A stretch of 40,461 nucleotides of DNA from Planctomycetota bacterium (GCA_018897395.1 JAHIKV010000299.1:1-40461); one strand, 5' to 3'. Shown: positions 1 to 9,102, counted from the first letter of the stretch. Numbers and translations are program-made. Notes: generated from the letters alone by a model not told the origin.

Positions 1-293
1 CAGCCGCTATGCTGAACAACACCGTTAAACGTCTCATATCGCTGCCTCCTTTGGCAATATGATGTTTGACCGAAAAATGAAATTTCTCTGCACTTGCCGG
101 CGACGTGGCTGTGGCGTCAAATCCCCGTAAACGGCCACCGACGAATACATTTTCCTTTTTATCATATATTCGTGATTTAGGCAAGCATTGTGCGTTAGAA
201 TCAGACCAATAATCGGTAGGCCCCTATCCAACAATACGGGTGGGGTGGCGGGTACCATGCCCGTTCGCCTATCCGGGATTATTCACAAGGGGC

Positions 294-363
294 GCCATGG
301 GTAAGCGCAGCTTGCCCGTGTGTTCCAATGTCGCATCACGGGTAAGCCGCGCTTACCCATGGC
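294..363. repeat. Palindromic element with GGGTAAGCG arms
   Basis: The left arm (294-320, starting GCCATGGGTAAGCG) and the right arm (337-363, ending CGCTTACCCATGGC) are reverse complements apart from about one inserted base. A 16-base loop separates them. The form matches REP-like elements elsewhere in the window, but this sequence family is seen only once here. Confidence 0.7.
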
Positions 364-825
364 ACCCAATTTCAGGATCAATGAATCATCCGGGCTATCC
401 GCCTGGGCAGTCCCTTGAAACGCAGGATTCGTGATTGTAGGAGGCAACTCCAGTCACGATATTCTCCAGTTCCCGCATTGGCATCGGCAACTGGATACGC
501 CTCCTGCAACTTGTTCACGGGAATCGATGGGAACCGTTCGCCTTTTTTTCTGTTGACGGGCCGACAATGCCACGATATATTTAAGGCAGGCTTTGAGGAA
601 GTCGTGTCTATTGGGAGCCTATCGGACTATATGAGGAATCTTTCCTGCCCAACGTGTCGGTTTGACTTTGCCGTCGTGCTTTCTTCTCGCGGCATGATGG
701 TCTCTCGCACTATGCGCTCTTCATGCTGCATGGTGATGTAAAGCCCGAGTGCGCGTCCCAACGGACGTGTATTCGGGAATCTCCGGGATAAAGCTCTTTT
801 ATCCACTTGCCGTTTGTCGTCCACC

Positions 826-995
826 GGGGACTGTCCCAATTTTCGCGGCGCGAGGGACGTTGCCGTGGAAAATCGTTTTACCGCCGCGAAAATGGGACTG
901 TCCCCTTGGCATCGCGGGAAGGGGACAGGTCCATGTTTTCGGCCAACCGTTTGCCCACGAAATGCGTTTTTCGGCCGAAAAATGGACCAGTCCCC
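826..995. repeat. Double palindrome, hairpins A then B
   Basis: Hairpin A (826-905) starts GGGGACTGTCCC and ends GGGACTGTCCCC, with inner arms reading TTTTCGCGGCG and CGCCGCGAAAA. Hairpin B (921-995) starts GGGGACAGGTCC and ends GGACCAGTCCCC, with arms TTTTCGGCC and GGCCGAAAAA. The same pair occurs at 12956-13125 in the opposite order. The element ends 28 bp before the start codon of the homocysteine operon, so it sits in that operon's 5' leader or promoter region. Confidence 0.85.
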
Positions 996-1022
996 TGCCA
1001 ACCCGTGTTTCTACCAAGGAGA

Positions 1023-2390
1023 ATGAAGTTGTCAAAAACCATCGTCGAAATAAACGGGAAGATTAAAAATGGAACGGTACGTGTCGTTCGCGCCGACGAA
1101 ATGACGAAAATCGTCCGGGACGCAGGCCCCCGGCGCGCCGCCGAAGAAGTGGACGTGGTGACGACGGGCACTTTCGGGGCCATGTGCTCGTCGGGCGTTT
1201 GGCTGAACTTCGGCCATGCGGAGCCGCCGATTAAAATGGCCCGCGCCTGGCTCAACGACGTCGAGGCATACGCGGGCGTGGCGGCCGTCGACGCCTATTT
1301 GGGCGCGGCACAACGCTCCCGCCGACGCGGAATCCGTTACGGCGGAGCGCACGTGATCGAGGATCTGCTGCGGGGAAAGTCCGTGGCCCTCCGGGCGGTC
1401 GCCTACGGCTCGGACTGCTATCCCCGAAAGAAGCTTCTCGGCCGCCTTACGCTGGCCGATCTGAACACGGCGATGCTGAGCAATCCGCGCAACGCTTACC
1501 AACGCTATGCCGCGGCGACCAACTCGACCGAGCGGACGTTGCGCACCTACATGGGCAAGCTGCTGCCGCGATTCGGCAACGCGACGTACTCCGGCGCGGG
1601 CGAGCTGTCGCCGTTGGCAAACGACCCGCGGTTGGCGACTATCGGCATCGGAACGCGGATTTTCCTCGGCGGCTCACGGGGATTCATCACCGCGGCCGGG
1701 ACGCAGCACGATCCGCAAAAGCGGTTCGGCACGTTAATGGTTCAAGGGGACCTCAAAAAGATGTCGGCCGAGTTCATTCGCGCCGCGAGCTTCCCCGCTT
1801 ACGGAACCACGCTGTACGTCGGACTCGGCATCCCGATTCCAATACTCGACGAGCAAATCGCCGAGAGCACGGGCATCGCCGACGCCGACATCACCACCGA
1901 AGTGCGCGACTACGGCGTCGCCTCGCGCAACCGACCCGTTCTGGGAACGGTGAGCTATGCCGACCTCAAGTCGGGCGCCATTTCGCTGAACGGCCGAAGC
2001 GTTCCGACTTCTCCGCTGTCGAGTTTTTACGCCGCGAAAGTGGTCGCCGAGACATTGAAGGAATGGATCGAGCGCGGCGAGTTCGAGCTTTCCACGCCGG
2101 TCGAGCCGCTCTCGCGGACGGCCACGGTCGGGCCGCTGAAGTTAAAAACGGCGGCGGACGACGATGCGGAACCTCCGCTTTCGGCCGTGCCGGCGTCGGA
2201 AACGGTCGTTTGGGACGAGGCGAAGTGCGTCCAATGCGGTCTGTGCCTTTCGCTTTGCCCGCGCGGCGTGTTTCAGCACGACGCCGATTGGAAAATCCGA
2301 GTTGAAGTCGAAGCGTGCCGTCCCTGCGAACGCTGCGGTGACGCTTGTCCGACGCAGGCCATCCAGGCGCCGCGGGGAGGCCGACAATGA
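1023..2390 (+). CDS. COG1900 homocysteine-biosynthesis protein fused to 2x[4Fe-4S] ferredoxin
   Basis: 455 residues. The N-terminal ~360 residues match the DUF39/COG1900 family, which in Methanosarcina (MA1821 type) puts sulfide-derived sulfur into aspartate semialdehyde to make homocysteine. Two conserved cysteines are visible: Cys55 in GTFGAMCSSG and Cys132 in GSDCYPRKK, close to the persulfide cysteines described for the family. The C-terminus (about 400-455) carries two CxxCxxCxxxCP motifs (Cys402/405/408/412 and Cys432/435/438/442), a bacterial-type ferredoxin; in methanogens the ferredoxin part is on a separate partner. The open frame extends upstream, but that part is translated palindrome, so I place the start at the ATG next to AAGGAG (spacing short). 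It overlaps the next gene by ATGA. Function is inferred from family and context. Confidence 0.88.
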   Translation: MKLSKTIVEINGKIKNGTVRVVRADEMTKIVRDAGPRRAAEEVDVVTTGTFGAMCSSGVWLNFGHAEPPIKMARAWLNDVEAYAGVAAVDAYLGAAQRSRRRGIRYGGAHVIEDLLRGKSVALRAVAYGSDCYPRKKLLGRLTLADLNTAMLSNPRNAYQRYAAATNSTERTLRTYMGKLLPRFGNATYSGAGELSPLANDPRLATIGIGTRIFLGGSRGFITAAGTQHDPQKRFGTLMVQGDLKKMSAEFIRAASFPAYGTTLYVGLGIPIPILDEQIAESTGIADADITTEVRDYGVASRNRPVLGTVSYADLKSGAISLNGRSVPTSPLSSFYAAKVVAETLKEWIERGEFELSTPVEPLSRTATVGPLKLKTAADDDAEPPLSAVPASETVVWDEAKCVQCGLCLSLCPRGVFQHDADWKIRVEVEACRPCERCGDACPTQAIQAPRGGRQ

Positions 2391-3097
2391 AAAGACACGT
2401 CGTCAGAATCGAAGAGACGATAGCGACCGTGTTGGCGGACGAGCAATTCATACCGCCGGCCGAATCCGAAATCCGCCGCCAACGGCGGCTGATCGAGGAA
2501 TATATCGAGACCGATCCTGATTTTCCGACTGCGACCGATCCGCACCCGGTGCGGGAGAACGCCCCGGCGATTGTCCGGCGGATGTCCGAGGCGGGAGCCA
2601 AGGCAGGCGTCGGTCCAATGGCTGCGGTGGCGGGGGCCGTGGCGGAGTATGCGCTGAGGGCAATGAGGGACGCCGGCGCGACTCACGCCGTGGTGGACAA
2701 CGGCGGCGACGTGGCCATGCTCATCTCTCGACCGTTGACGGTCGGTATTTTCACCGGCCCGGCGAAAATCAGGGACATCGGCTTTCGACTACGACCCCGG
2801 ACGGGCATTTTCGGCGTTTGCACTTCGTCCGGGACGGTCGGACACTCGCTGAGTTTCGGCCGGGCCGACGCCGCCGTGGTCGTCGCCGAGAATGTTTGTC
2901 TAGCCGACGCGGTGGCCACGGCCTTGGGCAATTCCATCCAAACGCCGGACGCCGGCCACATTCGGGAATCGATGCAACGGCTGTTGATCGAGGGGGTGGA
3001 CGGTCTGCTTGTGGTCATAGACGACATGCTGGGTACATGCGGAGACTTGCCGGAAATCGTGAACGTCCGCGTGGACGTCGATAAAATCAGTGCTTGA
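2387..3097 (+). CDS. UPF0280 family protein (COG2122, ApbE-like)
   Basis: 236 residues, close to the usual UPF0280 length. The N-terminal half is less conserved. The central part contains the family's glycine-rich stretches: MAAVAGAVAEYALRAM, HAVVDNGGDVAMLI and FGVCTSSGTVGHSLSFGRAD. The start overlaps the upstream stop (ATGA) and has GGGGAGG 6 bases before it, so translation is probably coupled. COG2122 proteins occur beside COG1900 genes in methanogens and other anaerobes and have been linked to sulfur assimilation into homocysteine. Their exact chemistry is not settled and I do not assign one. The distant ApbE similarity hints at a flavin or metal-site link. Confidence 0.85.
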   Translation: MKRHVVRIEETIATVLADEQFIPPAESEIRRQRRLIEEYIETDPDFPTATDPHPVRENAPAIVRRMSEAGAKAGVGPMAAVAGAVAEYALRAMRDAGATHAVVDNGGDVAMLISRPLTVGIFTGPAKIRDIGFRLRPRTGIFGVCTSSGTVGHSLSFGRADAAVVVAENVCLADAVATALGNSIQTPDAGHIRESMQRLLIEGVDGLLVVIDDMLGTCGDLPEIVNVRVDVDKISA

Positions 3098-3121
3098 TCG
3101 AGGAAGTAAGGGAGAAACAGC

Positions 3122-4498
3122 ATGAAAGTAATGAAATTCGGCGGGGGTTGCCTTAAAGACGCGGACGGACTGGGCCGCGTTGTCGACTTGATCCGCGCTG
3201 AAAAACAGCCTCCTTGCGTCGTGGTCTCGGCCGTCGCCGGAGTCACCGATCTACTGCTGCGTGGACTCGCCGACGTTCACCGGACCAAGAACGCCGTCGG
3301 GCGGACCGTCGCTTGCTGCCGGGACGTTCATCTGAAGCTTCTCGAACAAACCGTCGCCGACGATTGCTCGCGGCCGGAAGCGGCCCACGCGTTGAACGTC
3401 GAAATCGACAAAGTCGAGCGAATTCTGACTGGAATCACCTTGACGGGAGAGGCAACCGTCGCCGTCCGAAATCTCGTCCTCAGTTTCGGCGAGCGGTTGG
3501 CGGCGAGGCTCGTTTCGGCCGCGCTCCGAGCCGGCGGCGTCCAGGCCCGCCACTTCGACGCCGACGCAATAGGGCTGCTGACCGACGACAACCTGGACAA
3601 CGCCACCGCCGACTTGAAGGCGTTTCGCAAAAACATCGGGCGGAAGGCGTCGGTTTTTCGGCGCGACTGCGTAGTACACGTCATCACCGGGTTCTTCGGC
3701 GTCACGACCCGCGGCCGGATATCCTTGTTCGGACGAAACGGATCGGACTACAGCGCGGCGGTCGTGGCCCGCGCTATCGGGGCCGACGAACTTGAAATCT
3801 GGAAGGACGTGGACGGATTTATGACCGCCGATCCGAAAACAATTCCCCAGGCGCGGAAAATCGACCGGCTTTCCTACTACGAAGCCGCCGAGCTTTCCTA
3901 CTTTGGCGCCAAGATACTCCATCCGCGGACGCTTGAACCATTGGAAGGAATGAAGATCGCCGTCCGCATAAAAAGTCTGCTCGATCCCAGCGGCCCGGGA
4001 ACGGAAATCTGCTCGGAAGGATGCGAAAACGAGGACGTGGTGAAGAGCGTCACGGCCGACGACGCAATCGCCGTGCTCAGGATTCACGGCCCCGGGGTCG
4101 GATACAAGCCGGGTGTAATCGGCCGGATCGGACGCCGACTTTCGGACAAGGGAGTCAACATCCATGCGATAATCACCGCCCAGACCTGCATCAACCTCTT
4201 GTTGGACAAAAAGGACGCCCGCGAAAGCTACGACGCCCTGCGCGGTCTCGACGTGGGCGTAATGAGCCGGCTCGATTTGGAGGAAGACATCATGCTGATC
4301 GCGGTGGTTGGAGACGGACTCCTGAATCGAAAGGGTGTGGCGGCCAGGATTTTCTCCTCCGTCTCACGGGCGGGCATCAACGTCAAAATGATCTCGACCG
4401 GCGCGTCGGAGGCCGCGTCATATTTCATCGTCCGCGATTCGGACGGGGACAAAGCGATCAAGGCCCTTCACCGTGAGTTCTTCGAGACATCGCGTTAG
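3122..4498 (+). CDS. lysC: Aspartate kinase
   Basis: 458 residues. It phosphorylates aspartate, the first step toward aspartate semialdehyde, which supplies lysine, threonine and methionine. Visible features: an amino acid kinase fold with the N-terminal KFGGGC (residues 5-10, where most aspartokinases have KFGGTS), GRNGSDYSA near residue 205, and EIWKDVDGFMTADPK. Two C-terminal ACT domains follow (about 310-375 and 389-455), usually the feedback-inhibition sites. The start has AAGGGAG upstream. It is the third gene of the operon with the COG1900 and UPF0280 genes, 24 bp apart. The KFGGGC variant suggests a distinct subgroup, but the other active-site motifs are intact, so I expect an active enzyme. 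No asd or homoserine dehydrogenase gene is nearby. Confidence 0.93.
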   Translation: MKVMKFGGGCLKDADGLGRVVDLIRAEKQPPCVVVSAVAGVTDLLLRGLADVHRTKNAVGRTVACCRDVHLKLLEQTVADDCSRPEAAHALNVEIDKVERILTGITLTGEATVAVRNLVLSFGERLAARLVSAALRAGGVQARHFDADAIGLLTDDNLDNATADLKAFRKNIGRKASVFRRDCVVHVITGFFGVTTRGRISLFGRNGSDYSAAVVARAIGADELEIWKDVDGFMTADPKTIPQARKIDRLSYYEAAELSYFGAKILHPRTLEPLEGMKIAVRIKSLLDPSGPGTEICSEGCENEDVVKSVTADDAIAVLRIHGPGVGYKPGVIGRIGRRLSDKGVNIHAIITAQTCINLLLDKKDARESYDALRGLDVGVMSRLDLEEDIMLIAVVGDGLLNRKGVAARIFSSVSRAGINVKMISTGASEAASYFIVRDSDGDKAIKALHREFFETSR

Positions 4499-4553
4499 TT
4501 GCGAAACCGCAAGCGGTTTGTCGCCCCCGGAAAATGCTCGGGCGTTGTTGCAG

Positions 4554-4582
4554 TTGGCTATACGAGGTCGTTCATATAGAAT
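4554..4582 (+). promoter_or_regulatory. Candidate promoter of the kinase gene
   Basis: TTGGCT and TAGAAT are separated by 17 bases. The -10-like box ends 9 bases before the kinase ATG and there is no ribosome binding site, so the transcript could be nearly leaderless. This is a weak match to consensus only. Confidence 0.25.
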
Positions 4583-4591
4583 AGTATCACT

Positions 4592-6223
4592 ATGACCGAA
4601 CCCCGCGACAACGACCCTGCAATGCCCCTGTTGGACGCCTATCTCGCCCAACTCCAGGACGGCGAGAAGCCGGACCGCCGCGCGCTGCTGCACGAGCATC
4701 CAGAGTTGGCCTCGGCGTTGGATTGCCTCGAGGCGTTGGAGGTGTTGGCCCCACCGGCGGGCGAGTGCCCGGCACTGGACGAGGACCTGGCCGACGCCGC
4801 GCCGGCCGCGGCGGAGTTGCCGCGCGATTTCGGCCCTTACGAGCTGATCCGCGAGATCGGCCGCGGCGGCATGGGCGTGGTCTACGAAGCCAAACAAAAG
4901 GGGCTGGACCGCTCGGTAGCCGTGAAGATGATCCTGGCCGGACACCTCGCCTCGCCCGAAATTGTACGCCGCTTCCAGGCGGAAGCGAAGGCCGCCGCCC
5001 GATTGCGGCACTCGAACATCGTACATATCCACGACGTTGGTTGCTTCAACGGCCAAGACTTCTTCGCAATGGAGTATATCGAAGGGAAAAGTTTGGAAAA
5101 ACCGATCGCCGACGGACCGGTTGAAGTCTCTCTGGCCGTCCGGCTGATCTCCACGGTTGCCCGGGCCGTGGAACACCTGCACCAGCAAGGAGTGCTTCAC
5201 CGCGACCTGAAACCCTCGAACATTTTGCTGGACGCCGAGGGGCAACCGTTCGTGACCGATTTTGGCCTGGCCAAGGTGTTTGCCCCCGACTCGGAGACGA
5301 CGGCCACCGGCATTATCGCCGGTACGCCGAGCTACATGGCGCCGGAACAGGCCTCGGGTCGCCGCGCAGAGGTCGGCCCCGCAACGGACGTTTACAGCCT
5401 GGGTGCAATCCTTTATGAATTGCTGACCGGCGTGCCGCCCTTCCGGGCCGAGACGGCATTGGACACCTTGATGGAAGTGCTCGGCAGCGATCCGGCAATG
5501 CCGCGTTCGCTCAATCCCCGTATTCCGCGAGGTCTGGAGTTGATCTGTCTGAAATGCCTGGCGAAGGAACCGGGAGAGCGATACACGTCGGCCGCGGCGT
5601 TGGCCGACGACCTGGACCGCTTCGCCCGCGGCGAGGTACTCGAGGTGCGTCCGCCCACTTTGGTCCGGCGGTTCTGGGGTTGGACGCGGCGTCAGCCGGC
5701 CTTGGCCTCGCGGCTCGGCGCGCTGGGGCTGTTCTACGGCATCGAAACGGTCAATTATTTCACGGGCGTCGTCGACCGCGATTTCCACGGACAGGTCTCG
5801 CTGGTCGTGGGGCTTTGGGCCGCGGCCTCGATCGTCTGCCAACAGTTGCTCGACAACCGCCGTTGGTCGTTCCCCGCCCGGTACGCCTGGGGAACGCTCG
5901 ACTCGTTGGCCCTGCTGACCGTCCTGTTGATCGCCGACGGCGCGGCCAGCTCGTTGGTGATCGGATATCCTTTGATTATCGTCGGCTCGGCCCTCTGGTT
6001 CCGGGTGCGGTTCGTCTGGTTCATGACGCTGCTTTCACTGCTTTCATACGGCGTGTTGGTGATCGACTTCTACTTCCGTCGGCCCGAGTTGCACAAAGCG
6101 ATGGACGCGGGGTACAACCGCCACGTGATCTTCGCCATCGGATTGTTGATTCTCGGAGCGATCGTTTCTTATCTGGTTCAGCGGCTGCGGATTCTCAGCA
6201 GCTTTTACGGCCAACCGCTCTGA
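4592..6223 (+). CDS. Membrane-anchored Ser/Thr protein kinase
   Basis: 543 residues. The Hanks-type kinase domain spans about residues 83-350: glycine loop GRGGMGVVYEA (90-100), catalytic Lys112 in VAVKM, Glu131 in the alpha-C helix, HRDLKPSN with HRD at 203-205, and DFG at 223-225. All the residues needed for catalysis are present. The first ~75 residues form an acidic leader typical of planctomycete kinases. After the kinase domain come several hydrophobic helices (about 375-535, roughly four to five segments), so the protein is probably an inner-membrane kinase with a cytoplasmic catalytic domain. There is no recognisable sensor domain. It lies alone, 93 bp after the aspartokinase gene. 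The substrate is unknown. Confidence 0.92.
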   Translation: MTEPRDNDPAMPLLDAYLAQLQDGEKPDRRALLHEHPELASALDCLEALEVLAPPAGECPALDEDLADAAPAAAELPRDFGPYELIREIGRGGMGVVYEAKQKGLDRSVAVKMILAGHLASPEIVRRFQAEAKAAARLRHSNIVHIHDVGCFNGQDFFAMEYIEGKSLEKPIADGPVEVSLAVRLISTVARAVEHLHQQGVLHRDLKPSNILLDAEGQPFVTDFGLAKVFAPDSETTATGIIAGTPSYMAPEQASGRRAEVGPATDVYSLGAILYELLTGVPPFRAETALDTLMEVLGSDPAMPRSLNPRIPRGLELICLKCLAKEPGERYTSAAALADDLDRFARGEVLEVRPPTLVRRFWGWTRRQPALASRLGALGLFYGIETVNYFTGVVDRDFHGQVSLVVGLWAAASIVCQQLLDNRRWSFPARYAWGTLDSLALLTVLLIADGAASSLVIGYPLIIVGSALWFRVRFVWFMTLLSLLSYGVLVIDFYFRRPELHKAMDAGYNRHVIFAIGLLILGAIVSYLVQRLRILSSFYGQPL

Positions 6224-6251
6224 GAGCGTGTCCGTAAATAGAGACAATCTA

Positions 6252-6332
6252 TTTAGCCCCGGGTGAATACACCCGGGGCAAACGGTTTTCCATGTTCAAC
6301 CCGGCCCGCCGTGTATTCACGGCGGGCTAAAT
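6252..6332. repeat. REPIN (81 bp), TTTAGCCC family
   Basis: Two REP units in inverted orientation. The left unit (6252-6278) starts TTTAGCCCC and folds through GGGTGAATACACCC. The right unit (6305-6332) folds through CCGCCGTGTATTCACGGCGG and ends GGGCTAAAT. The outer ends are therefore TTTAGCCC and its complement. The same design and length recur at 28839, 30319, 31218 and 35893, and the same ends bracket the RAYT gene at 36115. Confidence 0.9.
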
Positions 6333-6559
6333 GAACAATTTCAGGATGGCCCCTGAAACCTCGCTGCGGCTAAACTTGCTCCGTCCCACCCTCTCTTCCG
6401 AGCCAGCGCAGTATCGCCAGGTTGCCGAAACTGCGCCGATTAAGTTTTCGTGCAATCCCGAAAAGTTAGCTAAACCGCGAAAATCGTCCCAACCGATACC
6501 ACCTGATGAAATTGTATTATGGGATGATGCCGCCTTCCAAAATTCGGCAGGGGATAGCC

Positions 6560-8884
6560 ATGCGGACAAAAAGATTCGTCGCCATTCTCGTGGTGTTCGG
6601 GACACTTGGGATAATTGCCGCGGCGCCGGTGCAACGCAGCGCCGGCGAGGAGAAATCGTTCTTCGATCGGTTGGATGATTTCGGCAGGTCGATTTTCGAC
6701 GGAATCCTCCCGTCAAGGAAAAGCAAGGCCGAAAACCACGAGAAGGCCGCGCCGGAAAAGCGCCGTTCGGACCGCTGGCAAGACCTGTCCGATCCGAGGG
6801 ACGAGGCCGGCGAGCCGCGGGCAGGAAGTGTTTTGGAGGTGACTGGGCGACGCTCATCCGAGGACGGGAAGCCGGCGGGAACCAAAGCCGAGTACGCCCC
6901 GAAAACCATGCCGCCGATCTACCGACGCGGCGAAGACGGAACGCCGAAACCGGTCCGTCGCCCGTTGGCCGGCACGTCGTTGTTGGACGACGAGGAGGCG
7001 CGAGAAACGCCCACCCGGCAAACTCCGGCCCGCCCGCCGCGTAAGGCGACGAGGGACGAATCGGATATTTTCGGCGATCTGCCCGACCTTTCCGACTTGG
7101 GGAAGCCGGTGTTGAAACCGCTTCACAAGCGGCTGGCGGACTTTGGCCAGTCGGTGTTCGGCTCCGACAAAGAGCAGGCTCGTCGTCCGCAACCCAACTT
7201 CCAGCCCGAGCGGACCTCGGAGTCGGCGCCGATCGAGGCGACGGTGGATACCGTGCCGGAGACGCCCCGCGCGACTGGCCGGCCGGTGATCGCGCAGCGC
7301 GCGACCCCGGGATTGCGCCCCATGGAGTCCCTGCCCGTCGGTCCCCTGCCCGATGTCGTCGACGATGCCCCGACAGCCGCGGGCGAGACGCCCTCGACAG
7401 CCGAGAAGGCGCCCGCCGCAAAAACCATCGACAAACAGAGCGGCGTGCTTTTCGCCCGCAAAGGACCGAACCTTAGCGTCGAAACCTTTGGGCCTCGGAC
7501 GATCTCCGTCGGCAGGGAATCGACATACGAGGTACACGTGATCAACTCTGGAAACGTGGCCGCGGAGGGATTGGTGGTGTACGTCTCGCTGCCCGAGTGG
7601 GCCGAAGTGGCCGGCGCCGAGGCCAGCGCGGGCGACGCCGGGGCAACCGATGTCAACCGGCAGGACGGAACCGTCCCGTGGAAAGTCGGTTACCTCAACG
7701 CCAAAGAACGCGAACGGTTGACCCTGAAAATCATCCCGCGGCAAAGCCGTCCTTTCGACCTGGAGGTCCGCTGGAACTACAAGCCGACCGCCTCCCAGGC
7801 GTCGATCGAGGTCCAAGAGCCGAAGCTCGTTATGCAACTCGAGGGGCCGCGCGAGGTATTCTACGGGAAAAAGGAACTGTTCCAACTCAGATTGGCCAAC
7901 ACCGGCACCGGCGACGCGGAAAACGTCGTGCTTGCCCTGATGCCCGTCGGGGCGGGTGAAAACGTCCAGGCCACGCACAAGGTCGGGCTGCTCAAGGCCG
8001 GCGGGAAAAAGACCTTGGAAGTGGAACTGACCGCACGGCAAGCCGGAAATCTGACCGTCCAGGTCGAGGTCCGCGCCGATGGGAATCTGCACGCCGAGCT
8101 GGCCGAGAAGGTGTTGGTGCGCCGAGCGGGATTGAAGATCGACCTCGACGGGCCGAAGGTTCAGTTCGTCGGCACGGTGGCCAACTACGCCGTCACGGTC
8201 GTCAATCCGGGCAATGCCCCCGCGCGGAACGTCAAGTTCTCGCTGGCCCTGCCCTCCGGCGCCAAGTACCTTTCGGGGATCGAAGGCGCCCGGATAAACT
8301 CTTCCGGCGAAAAACTGGTCTGGACATTGGATTCGCTCGGGGCGCAAGAGGAGCGGCACTTTGCCATTAAGTGCCGTTTGGCGGCGGCCGGTTTGAGCCG
8401 AATGCGGCTGAACGCCAACGCCGACGACGATCTGACCGCACGGGCCGAAACCGTGGTCCGGGTCGAAGCCGTCGCCGATCTGACCATGGACGTGAAAGAC
8501 CCGACCGGACCGGTGCCGGTCGGCGAAGAGGTGATCTACGAGGTGCGCGTCCGCAACCGGGGCACGAAAGAGGCGCGGGGCGTCGAGGTCTTCGCATACT
8601 TCTCGCGCGGCATCGAACCGATCGCCGCCGAAGGCGCCGCCAATCGCCTCGGTCCCGGCCGGGTGGTGTTTCAGCCCATCGAGTCCTTGGCCCCCGACGC
8701 GGAAGTGGTCCTGAAGGTCCGTGCCCGAGCCGAGACGGCGGGGAACCACGTCTTCCGGGCGGAGACCCATTGCGAGCCGCTCGGCGCACGCCTGATATCC
8801 GAGGCAACGAACCTCTACTACGGCGACGCTCCTGCGGCGAAGCAAACCGCGCGCGAGCCGTCGGACGAAACTCCGACCCGGTAG
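6560..8884 (+). CDS. Secreted protein with four DUF11/CARDB-like repeats
   Basis: 774 residues. The start at MRTKRFVAIL has AGGGG upstream; an earlier in-frame ATG at 6506 would add residues before the signal peptide. A signal peptide (about 1-25, AAAPVQRSAG) is followed by a long, charged, proline-rich low-complexity stretch (about 30-300). Then come four beta-sandwich repeats of the conserved-repeat/DUF11 kind (about 310-420, 423-525, 527-640, 644-755), each with a motif such as YEVHVINSGN, FQLRLANTGT, YAVTVVNPGN or YEVRVRNRGT followed by a valine-rich strand. Such proteins occur in planctomycete cell walls and outer layers, so a structural or adhesive surface role is plausible but not shown. 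No catalytic motif is visible. Confidence 0.85.
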   Translation: MRTKRFVAILVVFGTLGIIAAAPVQRSAGEEKSFFDRLDDFGRSIFDGILPSRKSKAENHEKAAPEKRRSDRWQDLSDPRDEAGEPRAGSVLEVTGRRSSEDGKPAGTKAEYAPKTMPPIYRRGEDGTPKPVRRPLAGTSLLDDEEARETPTRQTPARPPRKATRDESDIFGDLPDLSDLGKPVLKPLHKRLADFGQSVFGSDKEQARRPQPNFQPERTSESAPIEATVDTVPETPRATGRPVIAQRATPGLRPMESLPVGPLPDVVDDAPTAAGETPSTAEKAPAAKTIDKQSGVLFARKGPNLSVETFGPRTISVGRESTYEVHVINSGNVAAEGLVVYVSLPEWAEVAGAEASAGDAGATDVNRQDGTVPWKVGYLNAKERERLTLKIIPRQSRPFDLEVRWNYKPTASQASIEVQEPKLVMQLEGPREVFYGKKELFQLRLANTGTGDAENVVLALMPVGAGENVQATHKVGLLKAGGKKTLEVELTARQAGNLTVQVEVRADGNLHAELAEKVLVRRAGLKIDLDGPKVQFVGTVANYAVTVVNPGNAPARNVKFSLALPSGAKYLSGIEGARINSSGEKLVWTLDSLGAQEERHFAIKCRLAAAGLSRMRLNANADDDLTARAETVVRVEAVADLTMDVKDPTGPVPVGEEVIYEVRVRNRGTKEARGVEVFAYFSRGIEPIAAEGAANRLGPGRVVFQPIESLAPDAEVVLKVRARAETAGNHVFRAETHCEPLGARLISEATNLYYGDAPAAKQTAREPSDETPTR

Positions 8885-8890
8885 TAACAC

Positions 8891-9052
8891 CTTGTTCCCA
8901 CGCTCCGCGTGGGAACACACTGCCCGGACGCTCCGCGCTACACCCTTGTTCCCACGCTCCGCGTGGGAACACACTGCCCGGACGCTCCGCGCTACACCCT
9001 TGTTCTCACGCTCCGCGTGGGAACACACTGCCCGGACGCTCCGCGTCCGTTC
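8891..9052. repeat. 54-bp tandem repeat, three copies
   Basis: Units start at 8891, 8945 and 8999, exactly 54 bp apart and almost identical. Each holds an inverted repeat (GTTCCCACGCTCCGCGTGGGAAC) followed by GCCCGGACGCTCCGCG, except that the third has one mismatch in the left arm. In translation they give strings such as VPTLRVGTH, often seen as false ORFs in planctomycete annotations. They directly follow the stop codon at 8884. Confidence 0.92.
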
Positions 9053-9102
9053 GTTGGGCGGTACGCACTAGCTTGCACCATCCCCCCCCTCTCGACGCCT
9101 GG

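Larger units (their letters stand above)
1..1022. other. Gene-free leading region with palindromic repeats
   Basis: I find no reading frame here with recognisable protein features. The open frames are short, overlap on both strands, and several read straight through palindromes, which explains their openness. Two repeat elements, at 294-363 and 826-995, are described separately. The rest (about 364-820) shows nothing I can name; base composition is less GC-rich than in the genes to the right. Confidence 0.6.

Noticed and set aside
415..741. 108-residue open frame on the plus strand
   Set aside because: No ribosome binding site, unusual Cys/Arg/Ser-rich composition, no domain, and it overlaps another open frame on the minus strand; it looks like chance.
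627..1255. Several overlapping frames on both strands
   Set aside because: They read through the double palindrome at 826-995, which lacks stops in many frames because its arms are GC-rich; the same peptides appear at 12956-13125.
6854..9028. 724-residue minus-strand frame
   Set aside because: Complete shadow of the DUF11-repeat gene plus the tandem repeat; composition is His/Arg/Gly-rich, typical of antisense to high-GC genes.
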